The notes under the pieces were generated by a model, which saw only the letters and a program-made list of their open reading frames with translations, was not told where the DNA came from and did no database searches. A program made the position numbers and the translations under genes. A stretch of DNA of 64,000 bases from Hansschlegelia beijingensis (GTDB lineage Bacteria > Pseudomonadota > Alphaproteobacteria > Rhizobiales > Methylopilaceae), in assembly GCF_014196425.1 (NCBI RefSeq), contig NZ_JACIDR010000006.1, forward strand, positions 124,001 through 188,000, given 5' to 3'. Below, piece after piece: positions 1 through 8,465 of the stretch. The number at the start of each line of letters is the position of its first letter. Within the stretch, counting starts at the first letter, position 1.

Positions 1-608
1 TCCCAGATCCTCGGGGCGGGCTCGGCGTCCAGATCGGCGCCGACGCTCTCCTCACGGCCATAGGTCAGGATCACCCCGAGCACGAACACGGTCGAGACGG
101 ATCCGACGACCCAGTGGCCCGCCGCTGCGAACAGGCGGTCACGCCAGTCGCCAGTTGTGACGACGAAATCCACGAGCGAGCCCACCAGCGGCGCGCTGAC
201 AGCCACCAGCACGGCCGCGGCTGCGATCCTGAGCGGGGAACTCAGGCGTCCCGAACCGCGCATCCACAGAAAGGCGGCCGAGCCGAAGCCCACCATGAGA
301 AGGGAGTGGGCGACCGCCGGCAGCCATACGGCCAGAGGGTCCCCGAAAAGCGCGGCGACGGCCGCGTGGGCTGCCGAGATAGCCGCGGCGTCCCGCAGCT
401 CGAGCGCGCGCCCGAAGCGCAGCAGGACGCCGAGCGCCACCGCGGAGGCGAGCGCCAGCGGCGGGTGTCCTCCGGCCCCGTCTTCATAGAGACGAGAGGT
501 CGCCAGCGCGGCTGCGTAGCAGAGAGGCAGGGCCGCGGCCTGAGACGAAAGGAACGCGCCGAACCGGCGCAACGCGGGCGCAATGACATTCCGGGGGTAC
601 GCGAACAT
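1..608 (-). CDS. Integral membrane protein, N-terminal part of a probable sensor (3' end outside window)
   Basis: An open frame runs from an ATG at 608 through the left edge without a stop, giving about 202 residues. It is very hydrophobic, with several predicted membrane helices (for example around residues 20-38, 50-65, 80-115, 125-145 and 160-185). The last helix region, with the pattern GHWVVGSVSTVFVLGVIL, resembles the end of MASE1-type sensory membrane domains, which normally precede PAS, histidine kinase or GGDEF modules. After it the chain turns polar and acidic (GREESVGADLDAEPAPR), as expected of a linker into a cytoplasmic domain. The signalling module itself is not visible, so the assignment as a sensor is inference. 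The membrane character is seen directly. Codon choice is GC-rich at third positions, as in neighbouring genes. Confidence 0.6.
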   Translation of the reverse strand, partial: MFAYPRNVIAPALRRFGAFLSSQAAALPLCYAAALATSRLYEDGAGGHPPLALASAVALGVLLRFGRALELRDAAAISAAHAAVAALFGDPLAVWLPAVAHSLLMVGFGSAAFLWMRGSGRLSSPLRIAAAAVLVAVSAPLVGSLVDFVVTTGDWRDRLFAAAGHWVVGSVSTVFVLGVILTYGREESVGADLDAEPAPRIW

Positions 609-787
609 GGCGGCCTCTTGGACGTCATCCTCTACGTGCCGCGCCTCTAAACGGGCGTTTTCGGCGGCGGTCAAATTTGACCTAATTTCGCCGGCTGCCG
701 AGCTTCACCCCCTCGTGAGCGCGGCCCGCGTAAGACAACCCATGGCTTCCGACGTAGTTCCGGTTTCCAGGGAATGAAGGAACGCCG

Positions 788-1771
788 ATGCCGCTGCTCC
801 ACGATCGCGCCGGACGCTTCTCGCCGCTGCTCGCGCTGACGCTGCTCGGACTGCTCGCGCCCGCCGCGTGGCTGGCCGTCCGGGCGCTGCATGGCGACTT
901 CTCGGGCGGGGCCGCCCTGCCGGGCGTTCCTCCTGGCTTCGGCGATGCCGCCGGCGCGCCGGCCGCGCCCTTCGGGGGCGCCGCGCCTTCGGCGTTCGGC
1001 GGCGAGCAGGCCCGTCCGATCACCGGAGCGATCCATTTCACCGGCGACTGGGCGATCCGCTTCCTGCTGCTCTCGCTCGCCGTGACGCCGTTCCGCAAGC
1101 TGCTGCACTGGCCGCGCCTCGTGCTGGTCCGCCGCCGGATCGGGCTCGCCGCGCTCGCCTACGCGGTGCTTCATCTGGCGCTCTACGCGGCGGACCAGGA
1201 CTTCGTGCTGACGAAGATCGTCTCCGAGATCGCGCTGCGCATCTATCTGGCGATCGGCTTCGTCGCGCTGATCGGGCTGGTGGCGCTCGGCGCGACGTCG
1301 ACAGACGGCGCGGTGAAGCGCATGGGCGCGCGCAACTGGGGCCGCCTTCACAAGCTCGCCTACCCGATCGCCGGCCTGGCGCTTCTTCACTTCACCATGC
1401 AGTCGAAGCTCGACATCAGCGACCCGGCCTGGATGTGGGGCCTGTTCCTCTGGGCGATGGGCTGGCGCGTCCTGCAGAACCGGGGAGAGCGGGCCACCAG
1501 TCCGGTCTGGCTGGTCGGGCTCGCCGTCGCCGCCGCGCTCGCGACCGCCTTCTCCGAAGCCGCCTGGTATGGGCTCGCGACCGGCGTCGACCCGGCCCGG
1601 GTGCTCGCCGCCAACTTCTCGGTCCGCCTCGGCCTGAGGCCGTGCTGGATCGTCCTGCTGTTCGGGCTCGCGGCCGCGGCCTCGAGCTTCGTCGGCGCGT
1701 GGCGGCGCGGCCCGACGCGAGCGAGGGCCGAGCGCGCCGCAAGGCTGGCGCCCGCCGACCGGGCGGCGTGA
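788..1771 (+). CDS. msrQ: MsrQ-type heme-binding membrane subunit (YedZ family)
   Basis: Ferric-reductase-like transmembrane protein of about 327 residues. MsrQ passes electrons from the quinone pool through heme to periplasmic MsrP, which repairs oxidised methionines. Family marks seen: FTGDWAIRFLLLSLAVTPFR near residues 80-100, then RRRIGLAALAYAVLHLALY with a conserved His, and NWGRLHKLAYPIAGLALLHF with two more candidate heme His residues. A GAAGGA motif lies about 8 bases before the ATG. Two odd points: the first membrane helix is followed by a Gly/Ala/Pro-rich stretch of about 40 residues (roughly 37-76) that is longer than the usual loop, and no msrP gene lies next to it in this window. 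The C-terminal extra helices (residues about 235-300) are common in rhizobial homologues. Confidence 0.85.
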   Translation: MPLLHDRAGRFSPLLALTLLGLLAPAAWLAVRALHGDFSGGAALPGVPPGFGDAAGAPAAPFGGAAPSAFGGEQARPITGAIHFTGDWAIRFLLLSLAVTPFRKLLHWPRLVLVRRRIGLAALAYAVLHLALYAADQDFVLTKIVSEIALRIYLAIGFVALIGLVALGATSTDGAVKRMGARNWGRLHKLAYPIAGLALLHFTMQSKLDISDPAWMWGLFLWAMGWRVLQNRGERATSPVWLVGLAVAAALATAFSEAAWYGLATGVDPARVLAANFSVRLGLRPCWIVLLFGLAAAASSFVGAWRRGPTRARAERAARLAPADRAA

Positions 1772-1838
1772 CGCTGGCGCAGATCGCCGCATGCGACTAA
1801 GGTCGCGCCGCTTTCCCAACCGGCAAAGGTTCTGACAG

Positions 1839-3128
1839 GTGATCGCCGATCTCTCCGCATCGGATCTCGAGGCATATGGCGCCCGGATCCGCGCCGATTA
1901 CGACGCGTTCCGCGCTCGCGGACTGAAGCTCGACATGACGCGCGGAAAGCCTGCGCCGGAGCAGCTGGATCTGGCCGAAGGCCTGCTCGCGCTGCCGGGC
2001 AACCGGGACCATTTCACCGAGGCCGGCGACGACGCGCGCAACTACGGCGGCGTCCAGGGTCTGCCTGAGGTTCGCAAGCTGTTTTCCGGCGCGCTCGGCG
2101 CCAGCCCGGCCAACATCGTCGTCGGCGACAACGCCAGCCTAGCGATGATGCACGACTCGATCGTCTGGGCGCTGCTGAAGGGCGTGCCGGGCTCCGAGCG
2201 CCCCTGGAGCAAGGAAAGCGAGATCGCCTTCCTGTGTCCGGTGCCGGGCTACGACCGTCACTTCGCGATCTGCGAGGAATACGGCGTGCGCATGATCCCG
2301 GTTCCGCTCACCGGTCACGGGCCCGACATGGACAAGGTCGAGGAGCTCGCGCGCGACCCGGCCGTCAAGGGCATGTGGTGCGTGCCGAAATACTCCAACC
2401 CTTCGGCCGAGCTCTACTCCGACGAGACCATCCGCCGGCTGGCGGCGATGAAGACCGGCGCACCCGACTTCCGGCTGTTCTGGGACAACGCCTATGTCCT
2501 GCATCACCTCACCGAGACGCGGCACGAGATCCTGAACGTGATCGACGCCTGCGCCGCGGCGGGCAATCCCGACCGGGCCTTCGTGTTCGCCTCGACCTCC
2601 AAGATGACGCTGGCGGGCGCCGGGCTGGCGTTCTTCGCCTCCTCGGAGGCGAACGTGAAGTGGTACCTGGCGCGCGCCTCCAAGCGCACGATCGGGCCGG
2701 ACAAGCTGAACCAGCTGCGCCATGTCCGCTTCCTCAAGGACGAGGCGGGCCTGCTCGCCCATATGGACAAGCACCGCGCGCTGCTGGCGCCGAAGTTCGC
2801 CGCGGTGACGGAAGCGCTCGAGGCGCGGCTTGGCGGCCAGGGCGCCGCGAGCTGGATCAAGCCCGAGGGCGGCTACTTCGTCTCGGTCGACATGACCACG
2901 GGCTCCGCCTCGCGCGTGGTGACGCTCGCCAAGGAGGCCGGCCTGCTGCTCACCGGCGCAGGCGCGACCTGGCCCTATGGCAAGGATCCGCATGACGCCA
3001 ATCTGCGGCTCGCCCCCTCCTTCCCGTCGCTGTCCGACGTGAAGGCGGCCTCCGAGGGCATCGCGATCTGCATGCTGCTCGCCGCGGTCGAGGCCGAGCA
3101 GGCGAAGCGCAGGGCCGAGGCGGCGTAA
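1839..3128 (+). CDS. PLP-dependent class I/II aminotransferase (MocR-like aminotransferase family)
   Basis: A 429-residue fold-type I aminotransferase. The N-terminus LDMTRGKPAPEQLDL and NYGGVQGLPEVRKLF are characteristic of the bacterial family annotated as putative aminotransferase or aspartate aminotransferase. Seen motifs: the Asn-Pro-Ser segment in VPKYSNPSAELYSDE, the PLP-binding Asp-Asn in LFWDNAYVLHHL, and the Schiff-base lysine in FASTSKMTLAGAG (about residue 250). There is no N-terminal helix-turn-helix, so it is an enzyme, not a MocR regulator. The start is GTG at 1839; no nearer ATG fits. The substrate cannot be read from sequence. It is separated from msrQ by 67 bp and converges on miaA. 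Confidence 0.8.
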   Translation: MIADLSASDLEAYGARIRADYDAFRARGLKLDMTRGKPAPEQLDLAEGLLALPGNRDHFTEAGDDARNYGGVQGLPEVRKLFSGALGASPANIVVGDNASLAMMHDSIVWALLKGVPGSERPWSKESEIAFLCPVPGYDRHFAICEEYGVRMIPVPLTGHGPDMDKVEELARDPAVKGMWCVPKYSNPSAELYSDETIRRLAAMKTGAPDFRLFWDNAYVLHHLTETRHEILNVIDACAAAGNPDRAFVFASTSKMTLAGAGLAFFASSEANVKWYLARASKRTIGPDKLNQLRHVRFLKDEAGLLAHMDKHRALLAPKFAAVTEALEARLGGQGAASWIKPEGGYFVSVDMTTGSASRVVTLAKEAGLLLTGAGATWPYGKDPHDANLRLAPSFPSLSDVKAASEGIAICMLLAAVEAEQAKRRAEAA

Positions 3129-3158
3129 GCCGCCCAGGCTCTTCAATCGGGCGTCGCG

Positions 3159-4070
3159 TCAGCCGCGGCGCCCGATCTCGTTCATGACGCGGACGAGAGC
3201 CTCCTTCGGGTCGACGTGCAGCCAGTCGGCCATGCGGTTCCTGAACCAGGTCGTCTGGCGCTTGGCGTAGCGCCGCGTGTCGAGCCGCACGCGCTCCAGC
3301 GCCGCCGCCCGGTCAAGCTCGCCCCGTCGCCAGGCGACGAGCGGGGCGACGCCGAGCGCTTTCATGGCCGGCAGCGCCGGATCAAGTCCCCGCGCCGCGA
3401 GCCGCTCGGCTTCCTCCGCCGCTCCCGCCTCGATCATGCCCTCGAGCCGCCGCGCGATCCGGGCGTCGAGCGCGGGCCGCTCGGGCGCCAGCACGATGCG
3501 AAGGGCGGCCTCCTCAGCCAGCGGCCCACGGGCCGCGTCGCGCTGCCAATCGGCCAGCGAGCGCCCCGTGCCGTCGATGACCTCGAGCGCACGCGTCAGC
3601 CGCTGCGGATCGGACGGCCGCAACCGGGCGGCCATCTCCGGATCGCGCCGCGCCAGCTCGGCGTGAAGCGCCGCCGCCGGAGCCGCCCGCCAGCGCGCCC
3701 TCACGGTCTCCGGTATTTCGGGAACCATGGCGAGGCCGTTGGTGAGCGCTTCGAAATAGAGGCCGGTGCCGCCCACGAACACCAGCGGGGCCTGATCCGC
3801 CGCTTCGAGCAGGCGGGTCGCTTCGGCGAGCCAGCGGCCGACCGCGTAGGGCTCCGCTGCGTCGACATGCCCGTAGAGCAGATGGGGCGCCGCGGCTTCG
3901 TCCGCCGCGCTCGGCCGCGCGGTCAGCACGCGAAGGTCGCGATAGACCTGCAGGGCGTCGGCGTTGACCACCGCGCCGCCGATCCGGCGGGCGACCTCGA
4001 GCGCGAGCGCGGATTTGCCCGAGGCGGTCGGCCCCGCGATCAGCACTGCGCGGATCGGGCTGGCGGTCAT
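3159..4070 (-). CDS. miaA: tRNA dimethylallyltransferase
   Basis: MiaA adds a dimethylallyl group to N6 of A37 in tRNAs reading UNN codons, the first step towards ms2i6A. The protein has 303 residues, normal for the family. The P-loop GPTASGKS is at residues 14-21, followed by the conserved NADALQVYRDLRVLTARP segment that contacts the tRNA and the catalytic Asp, then GGTGLYFEAL near 100, and the C-terminal RRYAKRQTTWFRNR segment. It is transcribed divergently from serB with about 90 bp between the starts, a common alphaproteobacterial arrangement. A distinctive point is that the AUG start is followed directly by MTASPIRAVLIAGP, so no targeting extension is present. Confidence 0.95.
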   Translation of the reverse strand: MTASPIRAVLIAGPTASGKSALALEVARRIGGAVVNADALQVYRDLRVLTARPSAADEAAAPHLLYGHVDAAEPYAVGRWLAEATRLLEAADQAPLVFVGGTGLYFEALTNGLAMVPEIPETVRARWRAAPAAALHAELARRDPEMAARLRPSDPQRLTRALEVIDGTGRSLADWQRDAARGPLAEEAALRIVLAPERPALDARIARRLEGMIEAGAAEEAERLAARGLDPALPAMKALGVAPLVAWRRGELDRAAALERVRLDTRRYAKRQTTWFRNRMADWLHVDPKEALVRVMNEIGRRG

Positions 4071-4159
4071 GGCGGTCCCTTGCGTGGTCGCGCGATTTGC
4101 TGCGGCGCCCCTCAGGACCTATTCAGGGCCCTTCCCGACGCCAGCCTCGGCGGTTTCAG

Positions 4160-5056
4160 ATGTCCTCAAAGCTTGCCGCGGTCCTGATCGCAAGCGCGTC
4201 CGCGCCCGCCCTGGACGCCGATCTGCTCGCCGCCGCGGGCGCGGCCCTGCCGGAAAGCTCGCTTCGCGTCCTCCACGAGGGCGTCGCGGCGGAGATCATC
4301 CTGCCTTCGGAGGCGCCGGAGGCGGTTCTTTCAGCGCTGCGGAGCGCGGTCGCCGGCCGGCCGATCGACATCGCCATTCTGCCGGCCGAGGGGCGTCGCA
4401 AGAAGCTGCTGATCGCCGATATGGATTCGACCTTCATCGAGCAGGAGTGCATCGACGAGCTCGCCGAGGCTTTTGGGCTCGCCGCCGAGATCGCGCCGAT
4501 CACGCAGCGGGCGATGCGGGGCGAGACCGCCTTCGAGCCGGCGCTGCGCGAGCGCGTCGCGCTGTTCCGCGGCCGCGCGCCTGACGAGGCGGTGGCGCGC
4601 ATCCTGCGGGAGCGCGTCACCTTCACGGCGGGAGGCCGGGCCGCGGTCGCGACGCTGCGCGCGGCGGGCGTCCACACCGCGCTGGTCTCGGGGGGCTTCA
4701 CGAGCTTCACGGTCCCGGTGGCCGCAGCGCTCGGCTTCGACGAGAGCCGCGGCAATATCCTCGAGATGGAGGATGGCCGGCTGAGCGGCGTGCTGCGCGA
4801 GCCGGTGCTCGGAAGCGACGCCAAAGTGACGGCGCTCGACGAGCTTCTCGGCGCCCGCGGACTGACCAGGGCGGAGGCGATCGCGATCGGCGACGGGGCC
4901 AACGACATCCCGATGCTCAAGGCGGCCGGACTCGGCGTCGCGTTCCGGGCCAAGCCTGCGGTCGCGGCGGTGGCGGACGTCCGCATCGACCACGGCGACC
5001 TCACCGCCCTGCTCTATCTCCAGGGCTACACGGCGGACGAGATCCGGGCGGGCTGA
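4160..5056 (+). CDS. serB: Phosphoserine phosphatase
   Basis: SerB removes phosphate from O-phosphoserine, the last step of serine synthesis, in the cytoplasm. It is a HAD-superfamily enzyme of 298 residues. HAD motif I with the nucleophilic Asp is LLIADMDSTFIEQECIDELA (about residues 83-102), motif II is the Ser in ALVSGGFTSF, and motif IV is IAIGDGANDIPML. The roughly 75 residues before motif I form the N-terminal regulatory region seen in proteobacterial SerB. I chose the ATG at 4160: an in-frame ATG at 4097 would add 21 residues lying in the miaA-serB spacer that have no family counterpart. Its stop is only 6 bp from the end of the converging protease gene. Confidence 0.93.
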   Translation: MSSKLAAVLIASASAPALDADLLAAAGAALPESSLRVLHEGVAAEIILPSEAPEAVLSALRSAVAGRPIDIAILPAEGRRKKLLIADMDSTFIEQECIDELAEAFGLAAEIAPITQRAMRGETAFEPALRERVALFRGRAPDEAVARILRERVTFTAGGRAAVATLRAAGVHTALVSGGFTSFTVPVAAALGFDESRGNILEMEDGRLSGVLREPVLGSDAKVTALDELLGARGLTRAEAIAIGDGANDIPMLKAAGLGVAFRAKPAVAAVADVRIDHGDLTALLYLQGYTADEIRAG

Positions 5057-5062
5057 CGCCCG

Positions 5063-6556
5063 TCAATCGATCGGCAGCGCGACGAAGCGGACGTCGCCCT
5101 GCCGGTTCGACAGCAGCAGCAGCGCGGTCTTCTTGCCGTCCTTCTTCAGCTCTTCGAGGCGGGCGGTGACGTCGTTCGGCGCCTCGACCGCCCGCTGGGC
5201 GACCTCGATCAGGACGTCGCCGGCCTGGACGCCGCTCTCCTGGGCCGCCGAGCCCTCGTCGACGGCGGTGATCACCAGACCCTTGGTCTCCGGCTTCAGC
5301 TGAAACTTGAGCCGCAGGTCGTCGCTCACCGGCGTGAAGGTCAGTCCGAGCGCTGCGCCGGTCTTGGGCTCCTCAGGCGACGCGGGCGTCTTGGGTAGGT
5401 CGTCCTTCTTCGGCTCCTCCTCGAGCCGCCCGATCTTGATCCGCAGCGTCTCCTGCTTGCCCTTGCGCAGCACCACGACCTCGACCTCACGGTCGATCTC
5501 GGTGTCGGCCACGATGCGCGGCAGGTCGCGCATCTCCCGGATGGTCTTGCCGTCGAACTTGAGCACGACGTCGCCGGTCTTCATGCCGCCTGCGGCCGCC
5601 GGGCCGTCCTCGCTCACTCCGGCCACCAGCGCGCCCTTGTCGGACCCCGAGACGCCCAAGGTCTCGGCGATCTCGTCGGTGACCTGCTGGACCCGCACGC
5701 CGATCCAGCCGCGGCGCACCTCGCCATACTTCAGAAGCTGATCCACCACCGGCTTCGCCACATTGGCCGGAACCGAGAAGCCGATGCCGATCGAGCCCCC
5801 GGAGGGCGAGATGATGGCGGTGTTGACGCCCACCACCTTGCCTTCGGTGTTGAACAGCGGGCCGCCGGAGTTGCCGCGATTGATGGCCGCGTCGGTCTGG
5901 ATGAAGTTGTCGTAGGGCCCCGAGTTGATGTTGCGGTTACGCGCCGAAACGATGCCGGCCGAGACCGAGCCGCCGAGCCCGAACGGATTCCCGATCGCAA
6001 GCACCCAGTCGCCGACCCGCAGCCTCTCGGCGTCGCCGAAGCCGACCGCCTTGAGCGGCTTCGGGGGCTTCACGCGCAGCACGGCGAGGTCCGTCTTGAT
6101 GTCGCGGCCGACGAGCTCCGCCGTCAGCTTGGAGCCGTCGTTGAAGTTCACCGTGATCTCGTCCGCGCCCTCGATGACGTGGTTGTTCGTGATCACGATC
6201 CCCGCCGGGTCGATGACGAAGCCCGAGCCGAGCGAGCTCTGCTTGCGGGCGCGGCCGCGGGGCGAGCCGCCCTCGCCGCGCTTGTTGAAGAACTCGTCGA
6301 AGAAGTCCTCGAAGGGCGAGCCCTCCGGCACCTGGGGAGCCGGCACCGCCTTGTCGGCGGCCGGCGCGTTCTGCGAGGTCGAGATGTTGACCACAGCGTC
6401 GAGAAGGCCTTCCGCGAGGTCCGCGAAACTGTCGGGCGCCGGGCGCGCCGCGGCGGGAGCCGCAGGGGCGACGCAGACGCTCAGCGCGACCGCGAGCGCG
6501 GCGACGACGCGGCTCGCGCCCGAGGGGCGGGTCGCCCGGCGGGTCGGGGTGCTCAT
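5063..6556 (-). CDS. degP: Periplasmic serine protease of the DegP/HtrA (Do) family
   Basis: Envelope quality-control protease and chaperone. The 497-residue product starts with a signal peptide (hydrophobic core about residues 17-37). The trypsin-like domain carries the triad His126 (ITNNHVIEG), Asp156 (IKTDLAVL) and Ser230 (INRGNSGGPLFN). Two PDZ domains follow, at about 290-380 and 410-495. An acidic, Phe-rich stretch (SPFEDFFDEFFNKR, 80-93) corresponds to the LA loop of Do proteases. The ATG at 6556 is preceded by GAGGAG; a start 17 codons further upstream is in frame but lacks a better site. Paralogues (DegQ, MucD) look alike, so the symbol is by family resemblance. Confidence 0.88.
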   Translation of the reverse strand: MSTPTRRATRPSGASRVVAALAVALSVCVAPAAPAAARPAPDSFADLAEGLLDAVVNISTSQNAPAADKAVPAPQVPEGSPFEDFFDEFFNKRGEGGSPRGRARKQSSLGSGFVIDPAGIVITNNHVIEGADEITVNFNDGSKLTAELVGRDIKTDLAVLRVKPPKPLKAVGFGDAERLRVGDWVLAIGNPFGLGGSVSAGIVSARNRNINSGPYDNFIQTDAAINRGNSGGPLFNTEGKVVGVNTAIISPSGGSIGIGFSVPANVAKPVVDQLLKYGEVRRGWIGVRVQQVTDEIAETLGVSGSDKGALVAGVSEDGPAAAGGMKTGDVVLKFDGKTIREMRDLPRIVADTEIDREVEVVVLRKGKQETLRIKIGRLEEEPKKDDLPKTPASPEEPKTGAALGLTFTPVSDDLRLKFQLKPETKGLVITAVDEGSAAQESGVQAGDVLIEVAQRAVEAPNDVTARLEELKKDGKKTALLLLSNRQGDVRFVALPID

Positions 6557-6661
6557 GACGTCTCCTCGGGATGAACTGCGGGACGGCGGCGCCGGAGGCT
6601 GCGGCACTCTACACGACGTCCATGGGGCGAAAAGAGGACGCGGCCGCGGCGCCGCGCGCCG

Positions 6662-7033
6662 TCAACGGGCCTGGGGCGTGCAGACCACCTGGTCGCCGAG
6701 CACATAGCAGGCGCTCATCCGGCCCGTTCGCTTCTCGACCCGGTAGACGCCGCCTTCCTGCTGGTGGTTGGAGGCCACCAGCCCATAGGCGCCCGGCTCC
6801 TGCGGCCCGGCCCCTTCGCCGGGAGTGAAGCAGAGCGTCACGCCGACCGTGCCGTTGCGGACCGCGTATTGGCAGGCGCCGACTTCGCCCGTGCTGGTCT
6901 CGACCCTGAACACCCGGTTGAGATCGGTCTGGGGCGAGGCGAGGAAGACGTACTCCTCCGCCAGCGCCGCTCCGGAAATCGTCACGAGGGCGGCCGCCCA
7001 CGCGCCGGCGCAGAACCATGCGATCGTCCTCAC
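6662..7033 (-). CDS. Small secreted protein of unknown function
   Basis: 123 residues with a clear Sec signal peptide: MRTIAWFCAGAW, a hydrophobic run and a cleavage-like site SGAALA-EEYVF at about residue 25. The mature part of about 98 residues contains three Cys (GACQYA, TLCFTP, SACYVLGDQVVC has two more), so disulphides in the periplasm are plausible. Two short YRVE or FRVET repeats, each followed by TGE/TGR and a Cys, suggest an internally repeated beta structure: FRVETSTGEVGAC at about 42-54 and YRVEKRTGRMSAC at about 97-109. I do not recognise a named family. AGGGGCCTGTGAGG before the ATG supplies a ribosome site. It is divergent from gph with a 100-bp spacer. Confidence 0.75.
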   Translation of the reverse strand: MRTIAWFCAGAWAAALVTISGAALAEEYVFLASPQTDLNRVFRVETSTGEVGACQYAVRNGTVGVTLCFTPGEGAGPQEPGAYGLVASNHQQEGGVYRVEKRTGRMSACYVLGDQVVCTPQAR

Positions 7034-7133
7034 AGGCCCCTCCTCGTTCGGCGCGAATCAGACATTGACGCCAGCGAGGCTAGCAGGCGAAGCACGCCTC
7101 GCCACGTCGCCGCCTCCCAGCCGCAGGTTCTCC

Positions 7134-7814
7134 ATGTCCTTCTCGAAGCCGCTGACCATCGTGTTCGACCTCGACGGCACGCTTGTCGAATCGGCCCCCG
7201 ATCTGGTCGACGCCCTGGCCGTGACCCTCGCCGCGGAGGGCGTCGCCCCGCTGCCCTATGAGCAGGCGCGCGACCTCATCGGGGCCGGCGCGCGGGCGCT
7301 CGTGGAGCGCGGCCTCGCCGTCGCCGGCCATCAGGTGACGCCGCAGCGGCTGAACGAGCTGCACGCGTTCTTCCTCGACCATTACGCCGCCCACATCGCG
7401 GCCCGGACCCTCCCCTATCCGGGCTGCGAGGCCGCGCTCGACCGGCTCGCCGCGCGCGGCGCGACCCTCGCGGTGTGCACCAACAAGGTCGAGCGCCTCG
7501 CGACCCAGCTGCTTGATGAGCTTGGCCTGACCGCGCGATTCGCCGCGATCGTCGGCGGGGACACGTTCGGCGTCGGCAAGCCCGACCCGACGTCCCTGCT
7601 CGGCGCGATCGAGCGCGCGGGAGGAGACCGGGACCGCGCCATCATGGTGGGCGACAGCGCGGCCGATGTCGGCGCGGCGCGGGCGGTGGGCGCGCCGGTC
7701 GTGGTGGCGACCTTCGGCTACACGATAACGCCTCCGCAGGAGCTTGGCGGCGACGCTCTCATCGACCATTTCGACGAGCTCGAAGGAGCGATTGAGCGGC
7801 TCGGCTTCTCCTAG
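7134..7814 (+). CDS. gph: Phosphoglycolate phosphatase (HAD family)
   Basis: HAD-superfamily hydrolase of 226 residues that would dephosphorylate 2-phosphoglycolate, a by-product of DNA 3'-end repair or photorespiration-type chemistry. Motif I is VFDLDGTLVESAPDL (residues 9-23), the helical cap spans about 20-85, motif II Thr/Ser is in AVCTNKVERLA, the motif III Lys is in GVGKPDP, and motif IV is MVGDSAADVGAAR. The match of motif I plus the VGKPDP and VGDS elements is typical of Gph. I chose ATG at 7134; the open frame continues upstream into the divergent secreted-protein gene, which cannot be coding on this strand as well. Other phosphosugar phosphatases share these motifs, so substrate is inferred from family. 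Confidence 0.85.
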   Translation: MSFSKPLTIVFDLDGTLVESAPDLVDALAVTLAAEGVAPLPYEQARDLIGAGARALVERGLAVAGHQVTPQRLNELHAFFLDHYAAHIAARTLPYPGCEAALDRLAARGATLAVCTNKVERLATQLLDELGLTARFAAIVGGDTFGVGKPDPTSLLGAIERAGGDRDRAIMVGDSAADVGAARAVGAPVVVATFGYTITPPQELGGDALIDHFDELEGAIERLGFS

Positions 7815-7903
7815 ATTCCGCCCGGTTGCCACGTTCCGCTGGCGGATGGTGAACTCGGCTTCACCGGGAGATGAGCGCGTCCGGCCCGCGAGGAGTTGCC
7901 CGG

Positions 7904-8188
7904 GTGAAGTTCCGCCACTGGTCGGACTGGGTCGCGATCGTCACCGCCTCGCTCGTCTGGGCGATCGTCGGCCTTGCCCTCCTCGACCTGTTCCCGGGCG
8001 TCGGCCAGGGTGCGGCCATACTGGTGGGCTGGCTGATCAGCTATGTCAGCCTGATGGGCTGGCTGTCCGTCAGTCGCCGGGATCTCCGTGGTCTTCTAGC
8101 GGCCGGCGCCTTCTTTCTGGCGGTGCTGGGAGCGGTCGCCTACGTCATCGGACTGATGCTCGGCGTCGATGGCGGGATCCCCAATTGA
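7904..8188 (+). CDS. Small integral membrane protein, unknown
   Basis: 94 residues if translation begins at the GTG at 7904, which has AGGAG eight bases upstream. An in-frame ATG at 7871 would add 11 residues, but the GGGAG there directly abuts the start codon, which is poor spacing. Three membrane helices can be seen, at about residues 9-27, 35-50 and 60-87, separated by a short basic loop (SVSRRDLRG). No family is recognised. It follows gph by 89 bp on the same strand and its last codons overlap the candidate promoter of the tRNA-Val gene. Confidence 0.6.
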   Translation: MKFRHWSDWVAIVTASLVWAIVGLALLDLFPGVGQGAAILVGWLISYVSLMGWLSVSRRDLRGLLAAGAFFLAVLGAVAYVIGLMLGVDGGIPN

Positions 8189-8213
8189 AATTCTGTTCGG
8201 TCCGGCGTAGTGA
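8185..8213 (+). promoter_or_regulatory. Candidate promoter of the tRNA-Val gene
   Basis: TTGAAA at 8185-8190 and TAGTGA at 8208-8213 are separated by 17 bases, matching housekeeping sigma factor spacing. The tRNA begins 18 bases after the -10 element, leaving a short leader of about 10 nt. The -35 overlaps the stop codon of the preceding membrane-protein gene. The call rests on pattern and position only. Confidence 0.4.
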
Positions 8214-8231
8214 GAGGCCGTTCCGCAGCGT

Positions 8232-8306
8232 GCCCGAATAGCTCAGCGGGAGAGCACACCCTTCACACGGGTGGGGTCACAGGTTCGATCCCTGTTTCGG
8301 GCACCA
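8232..8306 (+). tRNA. tRNA-Val (anticodon CAC)
   Basis: A full cloverleaf can be drawn. The acceptor stem GCCCGAA (8232-8238) pairs with TTCGGGC (8296-8302), then discriminator A and an encoded CCA (8304-8306). The D arm is GCTC/GAGC, the anticodon stem CACCC/GGGTG encloses the loop TTCACAC with anticodon CAC, and the T arm ACAGG/CCTGT encloses TTCGATC. It reads the GUG valine codon, heavily used in this GC-rich genome. A short T run follows from 8308. Confidence 0.95.
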
Positions 8307-8465
8307 CTTTTCCCCTTAGACGACGGCTCCCCATGGAGCGGCCTGGAGATCGTGGTCGGCGGTTGCCGATGCGGGACCGATGAGCCCTCTAGGCCCTGGC
8401 GCCCGACTCGGGGCACAACAACCCGAAGTGGCTGAGAGGCGTCTCTCGGAAGCAACTTCAAGGAT

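Noticed and set aside
8307-8465. A possible integration site behind the tRNA-Val 3' end
   Set aside because: No direct repeat of the tRNA end and no integrase were found in the window.
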